A stretch of 62,938 nucleotides of DNA from IMG/VR virus record IMGVR_UViG_3300050130_000093, positions 1-62,938 of that record, one strand, 5' to 3'. Source of the stretch: a virus. Positions 41,896 through 49,443 of the stretch are shown piece after piece (position 1 is the first letter of the stretch; every line of letters starts with the position of its first letter). The notes under the pieces are model-generated. The model saw only the letters and a program-made list of their open reading frames with translations. It made no database searches and was not told the origin of the DNA. The translations under genes were made by a program, and so were the position numbers.

Positions 41896-43653
41896 CTAAG
41901 CGGCAGCCAGCTCCTTGGTCGGCACCCCGGCCTCGCGAAGCACGCTCAGACCACGCTCGCCGTCATCCGACGGCCTACGGCCCGGCACACCCTCGACGCC
42001 CTCATACGCGGCAACCGCACGCTCACGCACACGCTTCTCGCGGTCAATCGTCTGCTTCACGAACTGCTCGATCGCATCCGACTCGCGCAGCCCACGCACC
42101 TTCACCTCATCGAGGAACCACGGTGCGTCCTCCTCACCAACCTCGTTCTCCTTGAGAACCCGCAGCGTGTCCCACGTCGCCGCCGTCTCCTGGTTCAGAC
42201 GCTGCGACTCGCGGAGCTGCTCACGCAACTGCTCGTTGTCCTTCGCCGCCTCCACCTTCGCCGACTCACGGAGCTGCGCGATCAGCGCGGGCTGAGCTTC
42301 AGCCAGCCCATCGACCGTCAACGGTTCCGACTCGATCTCTGCGGCCGCGAGCTCGTCCAGCTCAGTGAGCGCCGCGGTCTTCTTCTCATCCGTATCGGCC
42401 TCACGCACACGCTCGGCCGCTTCACGGAGCTTCGGCTGCAGCTCGCTGAGCTTCATCCGATCCCTCTTTCTGTCGCTGGTTTCGCGAAGCGCACGACGCG
42501 TCCGCGCGCTCTCCATTAGCCGGCGCACAAACTCGCCGCCAGCCCCTGCGTTCGTAACGATGTCCCCAGACGTGGGGTGAATCTCCGACACCATCCGCCC
42601 GTAGCTCCCGTCCGGCCGGTCGCCGAAGGAGCCGGCCGACGCGCCGTACAGCGAAATGCCGCACAGTGGCTTCGGCCCACGATGCGACGCGGCAGCCTCT
42701 GCCAACGTCTGCACCCAGTCGTACCCGGCACCCTTGATCGGCACCAGGATCGCCGTGGCTGTCGCCTTCCCGTCGGACTCGGCGAACTTGACGTCGGCGT
42801 AGGTGCCGACGATCTCCTTCACGTTGCGCTCAGGCAGCGTGTCCTCCTCGTCCAGCGGCGGATGGTTCGCATACGCCTGCATCCCATCCGCGCGCTTCGA
42901 GTCGACCAGATCCTTGACCGACTCGCGGGTGTACCAGTTGTTGTCCTCCGTGTTTCCGCGCCCCTCACGGATCAGCACCACCGCGTAGCCTTCACGGCCG
43001 TCCGTGGTCTTGACGACAGACAGCGGCGTGTCCTGGCGGTCCAACGCCACGCTGGTGCCTTCGCGCAGCCGGTCGAGCTGCGAGCCGAGCGCGTCGATCT
43101 GCAACCGCAGCGACGCGTCGCCGGCGGACTCCTTCAACTGCGGGTACTTCGCATACACCGCGGCCTTGACGGTCGCCTCCTCCGGCTTGCCGCTCGAGCG
43201 GGCGAGCGCGTTGCGCGCATGGGCGATGTCCGGGATCGGGTAGCTGCCCGAGTCGGGCGCCTTGGACGGGATTGCGAAGTTGCTTTTCGGGATGCGCTTG
43301 CGCGCCGCCGTCGACAGAACCGCTTCGCGAACCGCCGTCCACCCCGCACCATCACACGTTGAGCACGGCGTCCCGTCGGCGTTCAGGCCGTTGTCGCAAT
43401 CCGGGCAGTCGTCAACCTCGACCGAGTTGCTGTCGTCCAGGCCCTCGGCGCCCTCAACCTCGGCACGGTCGGTGTCCGCAGCCATGCTGGCCTCACGGAC
43501 GTGGCCGCTGCCGTTGCAGTCCGGGCAGTCGCGGTTGCCGTCCATGATCTTGCCGGACCCGTCGCACGTCGGACACTCCTTCGTCCCGCGCTCGAGCGTG
43601 CCGGACGCGGATGCCGCCGACGCCTCGCGGAGACGGCCGAACTTGAGACCCAA
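41896..43653 (-). CDS. Prohead protease-scaffold fusion with DnaJ-like zinc knuckles
   Basis: 585 aa; TTG 43,653 has GGAGGTGG upstream and is preferred over GTG 43,668. N-terminal 100 residues hold two Cys-pair sets, CPTCDGSGK...CPDCNGSGH and CPDCDNG...CSTCDGAGW. The protease core has QAYANHPPL (His) and CGISLYGASAG (Ser), then PTSGDIVTNAG as the closing motif. A scaffold-like helical C-terminus follows. An internal ATG at 42,456 behind AAGAGGG would give a 186-aa scaffold alone, as in lambda C/Nu3. Zinc knuckles at the head of a protease are unusual. Confidence 0.78.
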   Translation of the reverse strand: MGLKFGRLREASAASASGTLERGTKECPTCDGSGKIMDGNRDCPDCNGSGHVREASMAADTDRAEVEGAEGLDDSNSVEVDDCPDCDNGLNADGTPCSTCDGAGWTAVREAVLSTAARKRIPKSNFAIPSKAPDSGSYPIPDIAHARNALARSSGKPEEATVKAAVYAKYPQLKESAGDASLRLQIDALGSQLDRLREGTSVALDRQDTPLSVVKTTDGREGYAVVLIREGRGNTEDNNWYTRESVKDLVDSKRADGMQAYANHPPLDEEDTLPERNVKEIVGTYADVKFAESDGKATATAILVPIKGAGYDWVQTLAEAAASHRGPKPLCGISLYGASAGSFGDRPDGSYGRMVSEIHPTSGDIVTNAGAGGEFVRRLMESARTRRALRETSDRKRDRMKLSELQPKLREAAERVREADTDEKKTAALTELDELAAAEIESEPLTVDGLAEAQPALIAQLRESAKVEAAKDNEQLREQLRESQRLNQETAATWDTLRVLKENEVGEEDAPWFLDEVKVRGLRESDAIEQFVKQTIDREKRVRERAVAAYEGVEGVPGRRPSDDGERGLSVLREAGVPTKELAAA

Positions 43654-43770
43654 TGCAACCACCTCCACGGTGATCGAAGGAACAGGGAACGCGCGCTATG
43701 CTTCGGCGCGTCGGGTAAGGCGTGTCGAGCCCGTTAGACGCAGATGATTCGCTGCGATCCACGCCATGAG

Positions 43771-43799
43771 CCGGCGGCCTCAGTCCTTGGAGCCGCCGG
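43771..43799. terminator. 8-bp GC hairpin in the gene-free stretch before the protease gene
   Basis: CCGGCGGC / GCCGCCGG with a 13-nt loop, in the 177-nt gap 43,669-43,845. No T-run. The gap also holds a copy of the repeated motif at 43,815-43,831 and would have to contain any promoter for the head operon; none with clear hexamers is visible. Confidence 0.45.
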
Positions 43800-43814
43800 T
43801 TCTGCTTCTGCCAG

Positions 43815-43831
43815 CCGTTCCCCGGCGTTCT
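43815..43831 (+). repeat. Repeated CCGTTC-N4-GCGTTCT motif
   Basis: One of six copies; here 15 nt beyond the end of the 203-aa gene and 16 nt from the neighbouring hairpin. Confidence 0.45.
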
Positions 43832-43845
43832 GCCGAGAGGTGTGG

Positions 43846-44457
43846 CTAGCGGCGGCGGTGGCGGTCGGGCGTGTCGTCCGTGAACGTCAGATCGACGTAG
43901 CGCAGGCCACGCGCGAAGATCCCGTCGACCGTCAGAAACCTAGGGTCGACCACGTTGATGTCACAGTGCCGGTCGATCGCATGGAACAGCTCCTCGATCG
44001 CGTCAGCGATGTTGTCCTGCGACGCCCACTCCTGCACCCGTTTCATGCGCGCCAACAGCCACGCCATCTCGCGGCCACCCATCTCCGACCCGACGGTGAT
44101 GCGCTCCGACACGACCTCCAACGCCCGTGCCGACCCGACCGCCGTGCGCAGCCGCCTACGCTCCGGCGGCATCTCGATCATCACCGTCATGCCGTACGGC
44201 TTGCGCACCGTCACCAGTTGGAGGCGGCCGACATCCGACGGCTCACGGATCGCGTACTTCTCGCAGAACAAGTCGATGCCGTGCAGCAGCAGTTTCGCCG
44301 CATACGCATACGACGCCAGGCCGCCGCGTTGCGCGTCGACCCGGGCGGCCAACCTCGGCCTTGAGCGGTTCAGCTCGCCGAGCGCGTTCGCGACCTCGTA
44401 GCCGATCAGGGTGCTGCCGGCGTGCTCAGGCATCCGTGCGTCCAAGTCGTCGCTCAT
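43846..44457 (-). CDS. Hypothetical head-region protein, 203 aa
   Basis: Mixed helix/strand (STLIGYEVANALGELNRSRP, LVTVRKPYGMTVMIEMP, EELFHAIDRHCDINVVDP). Between the MuF-like region and protease genes. No family recognised. Its start lies inside the end of the 66-aa gene, a 32-nt overlap. Confidence 0.5.
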   Translation of the reverse strand: MSDDLDARMPEHAGSTLIGYEVANALGELNRSRPRLAARVDAQRGGLASYAYAAKLLLHGIDLFCEKYAIREPSDVGRLQLVTVRKPYGMTVMIEMPPERRRLRTAVGSARALEVVSERITVGSEMGGREMAWLLARMKRVQEWASQDNIADAIEELFHAIDRHCDINVVDPRFLTVDGIFARGLRYVDLTFTDDTPDRHRRR

Positions 44458-44626
44458 GCACCGCGCGCAACGCGGTCTCTGCGACGAGCAACTGCTCTAC
44501 GGCGACCGTCAGGACGTCCTGCTGCTCGGCAACGTAGATGCGCTGCAGCCGCACGGTCTCGCGCAGCTCGCGAACGACCTTCTCCTGCTTGGTGAGATCA
44601 CGGACATCCTTCGGCTGCGCCATCAC
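44426..44626 (-). CDS. Coiled-coil protein, 66 aa
   Basis: Continuous heptads: KEQ..VVRELRETVRLQRIYV and AVEQLLVAETALRAVHERR. GTG 44,626 or ATG 44,623 may start it. Overlaps the next gene by 32 nt. Possibly a small scaffold or oligomerisation partner. Confidence 0.5.
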   Translation of the reverse strand: MMAQPKDVRDLTKQEKVVRELRETVRLQRIYVAEQQDVLTVAVEQLLVAETALRAVHERRLGRTDA

Positions 44627-44633
44627 TCAGGTG

Positions 44634-45062
44634 CTACTCGTCGTCTTGGTCCGGCTGTGCAGCGAACTCGGCGGCAGCCCTAAACTCGCCGGGCTCGGGG
44701 TTCGCCGGCGCTTCGCCAGCGAGACGCAGCTCGATCGCGCGCGTCGCCAGCTTCGTCGCCAACGGCCCGATCACCATCGCCGAGTTCAAGTCGCGGTCCG
44801 CACGCTCAGCAATCTTCTTCGCCTGCGCAGCAACGGTCGCCTTATCCACATACGGCAGGCCGGCGACACCCTGCAACCCACAGATGTAGGAGGCGAGCTG
44901 CATCGTCTGATGCGTCACCCTGACGTCACAGTCGCGCAGCACCCGCTCGCAGTACAGCTCCATCGGATGCTTCCCACGCGGATGCGCCGCCGTGATCGAC
45001 TTCGCGTCCACGATGCCTTCCAGGCCGGCCGCTCCGCCGGTCTCCGCCACTGATGCCTCCAC
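44634..45062 (-). CDS. Hypothetical helical protein, 142 aa
   Basis: GTG start with AGGAGGACTGTC upstream. Segments YCERVLRDCDVRVTHQTMQL and AAQAKKIAERADRDLNSAM are helical, and the tail is acidic (PDQDDE). Part of the head-morphogenesis group; role unknown. Confidence 0.5.
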   Translation of the reverse strand: MEASVAETGGAAGLEGIVDAKSITAAHPRGKHPMELYCERVLRDCDVRVTHQTMQLASYICGLQGVAGLPYVDKATVAAQAKKIAERADRDLNSAMVIGPLATKLATRAIELRLAGEAPANPEPGEFRAAAEFAAQPDQDDE

Positions 45063-45110
45063 GACAGTCCTCCTAAGCTAGTTTCGTCAAAGCATCCCTG
45101 ACGCGCAAAG

Positions 45111-45461
45111 TCACGCCCAGTAGATGCACCCCTCATACGACCCGGCCGTCACGAACTGCAGGTAGATCGAGCCGCCACCGGTCAGCGCGTAGCCCTGGTC
45201 CGCAAGAAACCCAAGCGAGTCCCCACCCGCAACGAACTGGCCGCCACCGCACACCAGCCCCGCCTTCGGCCCGGTGACAACACTCCCATCCCAGATCCGG
45301 AAGTGACCGGCCGCGGCAACCGACGATGTGATCCACCAGCCCAGCAGTTCCCGGGCGTTCGAGACGACGACGCCGGAGACGTTTGCGTTGATCGGCAGCG
45401 CGTACACCTTCGACTGCGCAGCGAGCACCGCACCGAAACGGCGAGGCTTCCAAAGTCCCAT
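45111..45461 (-). CDS. Hypothetical structural protein, 116 aa
   Basis: Start ATG 45,461 with GGGAGG 4 nt upstream, preferred over the upstream in-frame start. Beta-rich and Gly-rich (AAGHFRIWDGSVVTG, LVCGGGQFVAGGDSLGFL), ending in aromatic GSYEGCIYWA. Reads as a small jelly-roll of the kind used as a decoration or fibre tip. Confidence 0.5.
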   Translation of the reverse strand: MGLWKPRRFGAVLAAQSKVYALPINANVSGVVVSNARELLGWWITSSVAAAGHFRIWDGSVVTGPKAGLVCGGGQFVAGGDSLGFLADQGYALTGGGSIYLQFVTAGSYEGCIYWA

Positions 45462-45471
45462 CGGTCCTCCC

Positions 45472-46233
45472 TTAGCTGAGTAGCGCCGCATCGGGCATCA
45501 GGCCGGTCAACGCCTGCGCCCGCGTGTTCAAAATCTGATCGACGGCCGACTGCTGCGCGTCCGTGAACGGATACGACTGGTAGGCATCGGTCGAAGGCAT
45601 CGTCGCTGCCACATCAAACGAGCACCTGCAACCGACGTTGCAGTCCGTGTCGCCCGCACCTGGCGTGGTTGGCCACTCCGACAGCGGCATCGGGTCCATC
45701 GACCCCAGTGCGTCGCAGCTCTCACACACCTTGTCGTCGCCCTCATTGTCCCACTCCAACAGGTCGCCGCCAGTGTCAGCCGCCTCCGCGAAACCAGCCT
45801 GCTCGCCAGCCCATGCGGCACTCTCACCGCCAGTCAGCCGCCACGAGTTGTCTCCGGCCCACTGCGCGACCGCGGCGTTCATCGCATCGATCGGCGAACT
45901 CGCGGCAGCAATCTGCTCAGCCGTCGGTGAAAGCGTCGAAAGCTGCGCGACCATGTGGTTCACGCCGTTCAACGCTGGCGCGACAGCTATCGCACGCCGG
46001 TAGGCGTCAGCCGCGGTCGGTGCGACGTACTGCCGCAGCCTTCGTGACGCGAGCAGCGCCGCACCAGTCAGCGACGCTTCGTCACGGTCACGGTTGCTCT
46101 CAGCGTCCGGGTCGTAGGGCCGGTCGGCTGGCTGGTAGTTTTCGACGCCACGCAGCCAGCCTTGGTTGTAGGTGGCGACGATCAGCGTTTTCTGCCGGGC
46201 AGCAAACGCGTTGAGCGCCGCGGGGTGGAGCAT
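45472..46233 (-). CDS. Phage head morphogenesis protein, MuF-like
   Basis: 253 aa. The C-terminal part has VCESCDALGSMDPMPLSEWP and CNVGCRCSFDV, the Cys-rich HxxCRC-type ending of MuF proteins. The N-terminal 150 residues are helical and Ala-rich. MuF proteins join portal vertices and act in procapsid assembly; in some phages they carry toxin domains, but none is visible here. Located beyond a membrane-protein cluster from portal. Confidence 0.7.
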   Translation of the reverse strand: MLHPAALNAFAARQKTLIVATYNQGWLRGVENYQPADRPYDPDAESNRDRDEASLTGAALLASRRLRQYVAPTAADAYRRAIAVAPALNGVNHMVAQLSTLSPTAEQIAAASSPIDAMNAAVAQWAGDNSWRLTGGESAAWAGEQAGFAEAADTGGDLLEWDNEGDDKVCESCDALGSMDPMPLSEWPTTPGAGDTDCNVGCRCSFDVAATMPSTDAYQSYPFTDAQQSAVDQILNTRAQALTGLMPDAALLS

Positions 46234-46237
46234 CGCG

Positions 46238-46306
46238 TCAGAGGAGCTTGACGATGACGACGATCAGGATCACCACGATGAGGAATCCGACGATGCCGTA
46301 CCCCAT
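46238..46306 (-). CDS. 22-aa single-helix membrane peptide
   Basis: MGYGIVGFLIVVILIVVIVKLL is nearly all membrane helix. ATG at 46,306 lies 1 nt after the previous stop; stop at 46,238 is 4 nt from the MuF start. Overlooked by any 60-aa length filter. Coupling and composition favour translation, but no biochemical role can be named. Confidence 0.5.
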   Translation of the reverse strand: MGYGIVGFLIVVILIVVIVKLL

Positions 46307-46307
46307 G

Positions 46308-46487
46308 TCAGCCGGCCGGCCGGTTCACGGCGACGACGTAGCCGCCGGCGAGCAGGTCGACGATGAAGAACGTGAACGCGAGCACGAACCAGAACAGTGC
46401 CGGGACGTTCAGGAACTGGGTGGGTACGGCGAGGCAGACGAGCGCGATGATGCATGCCGCGAGCGCCAGCCAGATGAACAGTCTCAT
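46308..46487 (-). CDS. 59-aa two-helix membrane protein
   Basis: Two hydrophobic segments, FIWLALAACIIALVCLAV and ALFWFVLAFTFFIVDLLAGG. ATG overlaps the previous stop (ATGA), with AAAGG upstream. A holin-sized product, yet located among head genes. Function unknown. Confidence 0.55.
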   Translation of the reverse strand: MRLFIWLALAACIIALVCLAVPTQFLNVPALFWFVLAFTFFIVDLLAGGYVVAVNRPAG

Positions 46488-46864
46488 TTCGGGCCTTTCG
46501 ATTGGGATGCGGCGTCATGTTTGGCGTGCAACAGGTCGAGCGAAGCCTTCAACGCGTCCAGCTTGTCGGCGTGCTCCGCGTGACGTTGCTCGTGCTCGGC
46601 GAGTTTCGCGTGCAACGGTGCGATCTTCCGGTCGACGAACCGGTGCAGTCGGCGCTCGGTTGGCGGCCAGAGCAGCACTCCGAACGGTGTCACGACCTCG
46701 ACGATGATGATGCTGGCCAGGATGTTCGGCGCGATGTGCGAATTGTCGAACGGGATGAAGTCCGTGTGCAGGTGCGTGTGAAACACCACGATCTCGGCGA
46801 CGATCGCCAGGACGTAGGCGGCCGCAGCCCACTTCTGCCAAGTGGGGACCGGCTTATCTTCCAT
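46484..46864 (-). CDS. 126-aa membrane-anchored coiled-coil protein
   Basis: Hydrophobic segments WAAAAYVLAIVAEIVVF and ILASIIIVEVVTPFGVLLW, then a long amphipathic coiled coil (RFVDRKIAPLHAKLAEHEQR...LDALKASLDLLHAKHD). Overlaps the next stop by ATGA. Could span the membrane and oligomerise. Confidence 0.6.
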   Translation of the reverse strand: MEDKPVPTWQKWAAAAYVLAIVAEIVVFHTHLHTDFIPFDNSHIAPNILASIIIVEVVTPFGVLLWPPTERRLHRFVDRKIAPLHAKLAEHEQRHAEHADKLDALKASLDLLHAKHDAASQSKGPK

Positions 46865-46944
46865 TAGCGTCTCCGGCCGAGCCGCAGCAGGCCACCCCAA
46901 TACGCCAGCACGATCAGGCCCATGAGTATCCAGCCGGCGGTCAT
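46864..46944 (-). CDS. 26-aa membrane peptide
   Basis: MTAGWILMGLIVLAYWGG then a basic end (LLRLGRRR). Start overlaps the previous stop (ATGA) and its TAA shares a base with the next ATG (TAATG). Part of the five-gene membrane run. Confidence 0.5.
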   Translation of the reverse strand: MTAGWILMGLIVLAYWGGLLRLGRRR

Positions 46945-47279
46945 CCGAGACGGGTGATGAGTTCCAGGAGGCCGCCCGCACCAGCAAGAGACCCGGCCAC
47001 AGCCGCACCGGCGGCGAGGATGATCTGCCAGTGCGTCCAACTGCGCGCCTCGCTCTCTTTCAACGTCTTCGCGACCGCGTCCGTGCCGACCTTCGCCTCC
47101 TTCAACTCCTCAACTTCAGTGTTGAGGATGCCAATGCTGCCGTTCTGCCTCACCACCGTGTCGGCGAGATGGTCGATCCGGCCACCAAGCCGATCCTCAA
47201 CGGCCTGCAGCTCGACGGTGTGCAGATGCGCCGCGGCCGTGATGCGTTCCGCCAACTGGGCGTTAGTGATCGGCGCCAT
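46941..47279 (-). CDS. XhlA-like coiled-coil/membrane protein, 112 aa
   Basis: N-terminal coiled coil (HTVELQAVEDRLGGRIDHLA, VEELKEAKV) and a C-terminal helix (IILAAGAAVAGSLAGAGGLL). This layout, coiled coil plus one TM, is that of haemolysin XhlA-type proteins that cooperate with holins. Its ATG lies inside the end of portal (17-nt overlap). First gene of the membrane run in transcription order. Confidence 0.55.
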   Translation of the reverse strand: MAPITNAQLAERITAAAHLHTVELQAVEDRLGGRIDHLADTVVRQNGSIGILNTEVEELKEAKVGTDAVAKTLKESEARSWTHWQIILAAGAAVAGSLAGAGGLLELITRLG

Positions 47280-49443
47280 TCAGCTCTCCGGGCTCGTTGT
47301 CACGGACAAGATCCTGCAGATGACGCGCCGACTGGCGCCGATACTCCTCGGCAGCCGCAAGGAACGCCGGATCGTCCGGACGTTTGCGTGTCTCACGCAG
47401 CCTGCGCACTTCGCCTGCGAGCTCGGCGAGAACACTCGCGAGCATGTCGTCTGACTGGCGGATCGCCCTGGCACCCGCCGCGCCCGCAGGATTCGCCTTC
47501 GCCGGGAAACCACCGCGCGTCGGCGGACCCGCCGGCGTCGGCGCAGGGCGCCCGGGAACAGCCGGCTGTGTCGGCTGACCAGTCAACGGCGACCCCGGAC
47601 CCGGCTGGCCGCCCCCGGGCGGAACAGCCCCAGGCAAACCAACGAGCACACCCATCGGATCGTCCTCCTGCGCCGGAACCTTCGACGGATCAAGCTTGGC
47701 CGCCTGACGGTTCGTCGCAATGATCAACGTGCGCCGCCCGGTCCCCTGCTTCGGCTTCTGCGCCGGCTCACCGGTGACCGGGTTCGACACGCCGTCCGGG
47801 TCGTCCTCCATCTCAACATCCTCAAACTCGCCGTCGATCAGCTTCTGCTCCGCGTCGAAGTCGTAGTTCGCGATCCCCATCACCACCGCCGCCCTACTCC
47901 CCGCCGTCCGCTTGCTCAAATACTGGTTGGCCTCCGCGAAGCTCAAGTTCTGCAACGTCTGGGTCGCGTCCTCCGTCGCGATCGGCGGGAACGTGATGTC
48001 GATCGTCGCATCCACAATCGACGCAGAATCCATCACCCGGTCGCCCATGTCACCGAGAACCTGGCCAATGAACGCCTGACGGTCCTGCAACCGTTTCGCC
48101 ACCGGCTCCGTCGCAACCAGCGCATTCGCCGCCGTTCCGCCACGGAAAATCTGGATCACATAGTCGACCGGCACCCCAGGCCCGGCGCACACCATGTTCG
48201 CAAGCTCAATGAACGTCGGATCGACGTTGCTCCCCGACGTCTGGCGTTCCGGCGCGACCGCCGACAGCGAAGACGCACCGGTATGCGCAAACACCGTCCC
48301 CGGCCTCGGCGGCTGACCGTTCGGGAACAGCAGGTTCCGCACCAGCGACACGTCGGCCGCGTTGCCCTCCACGACAAGATCCCACGCCACCCTGGCCTGC
48401 ATGTCCGCCATCGTCACCTTCGACGTCAGGTAGTGCCGCAACCGTTCGATCCAACTCAGCGACGGGTACAGGTCCGACCTGCCACGGCGCTCGCTCGAGC
48501 TGACATTCAGCCGGTAGTGGTCAACCGACTGCGGCAGGATCTGGCGGATCACAAACTTCGTTAGCTGACCGCTCTTCGTCGGCCCGTACGGCGACGGCGC
48601 CATCCCGGCAGGCAGCGACCCTTGCGGCGCGTAAAGCTGGTATGGCGTCTGGTACTGCTGGTGGTACGCGTACACCGTCTCGAAGTCTTCGGGGTCGGTG
48701 AGGATGTCGTAGATCGACGCCGGATCGAGCGAGCGGACCGTCAACTTCGCAGGCTGGTAGGGGAAGTAGCGCAGAAACAGCTCGCCCAGGATGCATGCGT
48801 CCCGGCAAATCTCGTCCAGCCGGCTGTCCATCCGGTTGCGCTTCCAAAACTCGTCCCACGCCTGCTGCGCCTGAACATGCGACTGGCCGTTCGTCTTCTT
48901 CCACGCCACCACCACACCCTTGCCGAGCACGAACTCCTGCTGCAACTGGACGGCCCGCCACGTCAACGGATCGTGGTTGTACGCCTCGAACGCCTTCGCG
49001 CTCATGGCGAAGTAGTCCTGCCAGTACAGCTGTCTCGTGACCGGCCCTGGCAGCAGCGGGATCCACTGCGGATTGCTGCCATACGCGCCGAGCTGGTCGT
49101 AGCCCAACGCGAAACCGTCGCCCCACGACTCACGCAGCCGCTTCGGAAACCGTGCGACACGCCTGTCGAGCGCCTCCCGTGAACGGAAAAACTGGCGTTT
49201 GCTTTCCCTGATTACCATCCGGCCGCCAGACTCCGCGGCCTTCACGAACACCAGATGCGCCTCGATCTGATCGCCGGGGCCCGGCAGCCGGTCCGGACAC
49301 TCACCGGGCCGCAAATCCAGGCTCCAGTCGCCCGGGAACAGCGGCGGCGCATCCACCCTGAACGCCGACGCATGCTGCTCATGCAGCTCACCAAGCGCCC
49401 GTGCCTGCTCCGCGTCGATATGCCCGTTGCCGTTTACGCCCAC
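47263..49443 (-). CDS. Portal protein
   Basis: 726 aa. Core features: WRAVQLQQEFVLGKGVVVAW, the wing region (LTVRSLDPASIYDILTDPED), QTSGSNVDPTFIELAN, and a long helix DGEFEDVEMEDD before a Pro/Gly-rich C-terminus (from about residue 585: PGAVPPGGGQPGPGSPLTG). Longer than average portals because of this disordered tail. Follows TerL by a 10-nt overlap, the standard order. Confidence 0.88.
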   Translation of the reverse strand: MGVNGNGHIDAEQARALGELHEQHASAFRVDAPPLFPGDWSLDLRPGECPDRLPGPGDQIEAHLVFVKAAESGGRMVIRESKRQFFRSREALDRRVARFPKRLRESWGDGFALGYDQLGAYGSNPQWIPLLPGPVTRQLYWQDYFAMSAKAFEAYNHDPLTWRAVQLQQEFVLGKGVVVAWKKTNGQSHVQAQQAWDEFWKRNRMDSRLDEICRDACILGELFLRYFPYQPAKLTVRSLDPASIYDILTDPEDFETVYAYHQQYQTPYQLYAPQGSLPAGMAPSPYGPTKSGQLTKFVIRQILPQSVDHYRLNVSSSERRGRSDLYPSLSWIERLRHYLTSKVTMADMQARVAWDLVVEGNAADVSLVRNLLFPNGQPPRPGTVFAHTGASSLSAVAPERQTSGSNVDPTFIELANMVCAGPGVPVDYVIQIFRGGTAANALVATEPVAKRLQDRQAFIGQVLGDMGDRVMDSASIVDATIDITFPPIATEDATQTLQNLSFAEANQYLSKRTAGSRAAVVMGIANYDFDAEQKLIDGEFEDVEMEDDPDGVSNPVTGEPAQKPKQGTGRRTLIIATNRQAAKLDPSKVPAQEDDPMGVLVGLPGAVPPGGGQPGPGSPLTGQPTQPAVPGRPAPTPAGPPTRGGFPAKANPAGAAGARAIRQSDDMLASVLAELAGEVRRLRETRKRPDDPAFLAAAEEYRRQSARHLQDLVRDNEPGELNGADH

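Noticed and set aside
45111-45491. Longer start (MRRYSAKGG...) for the 116-aa protein
   Set aside because: The inner ATG has GGGAGG at ideal distance; the extension overlaps the MuF end without a ribosome site.
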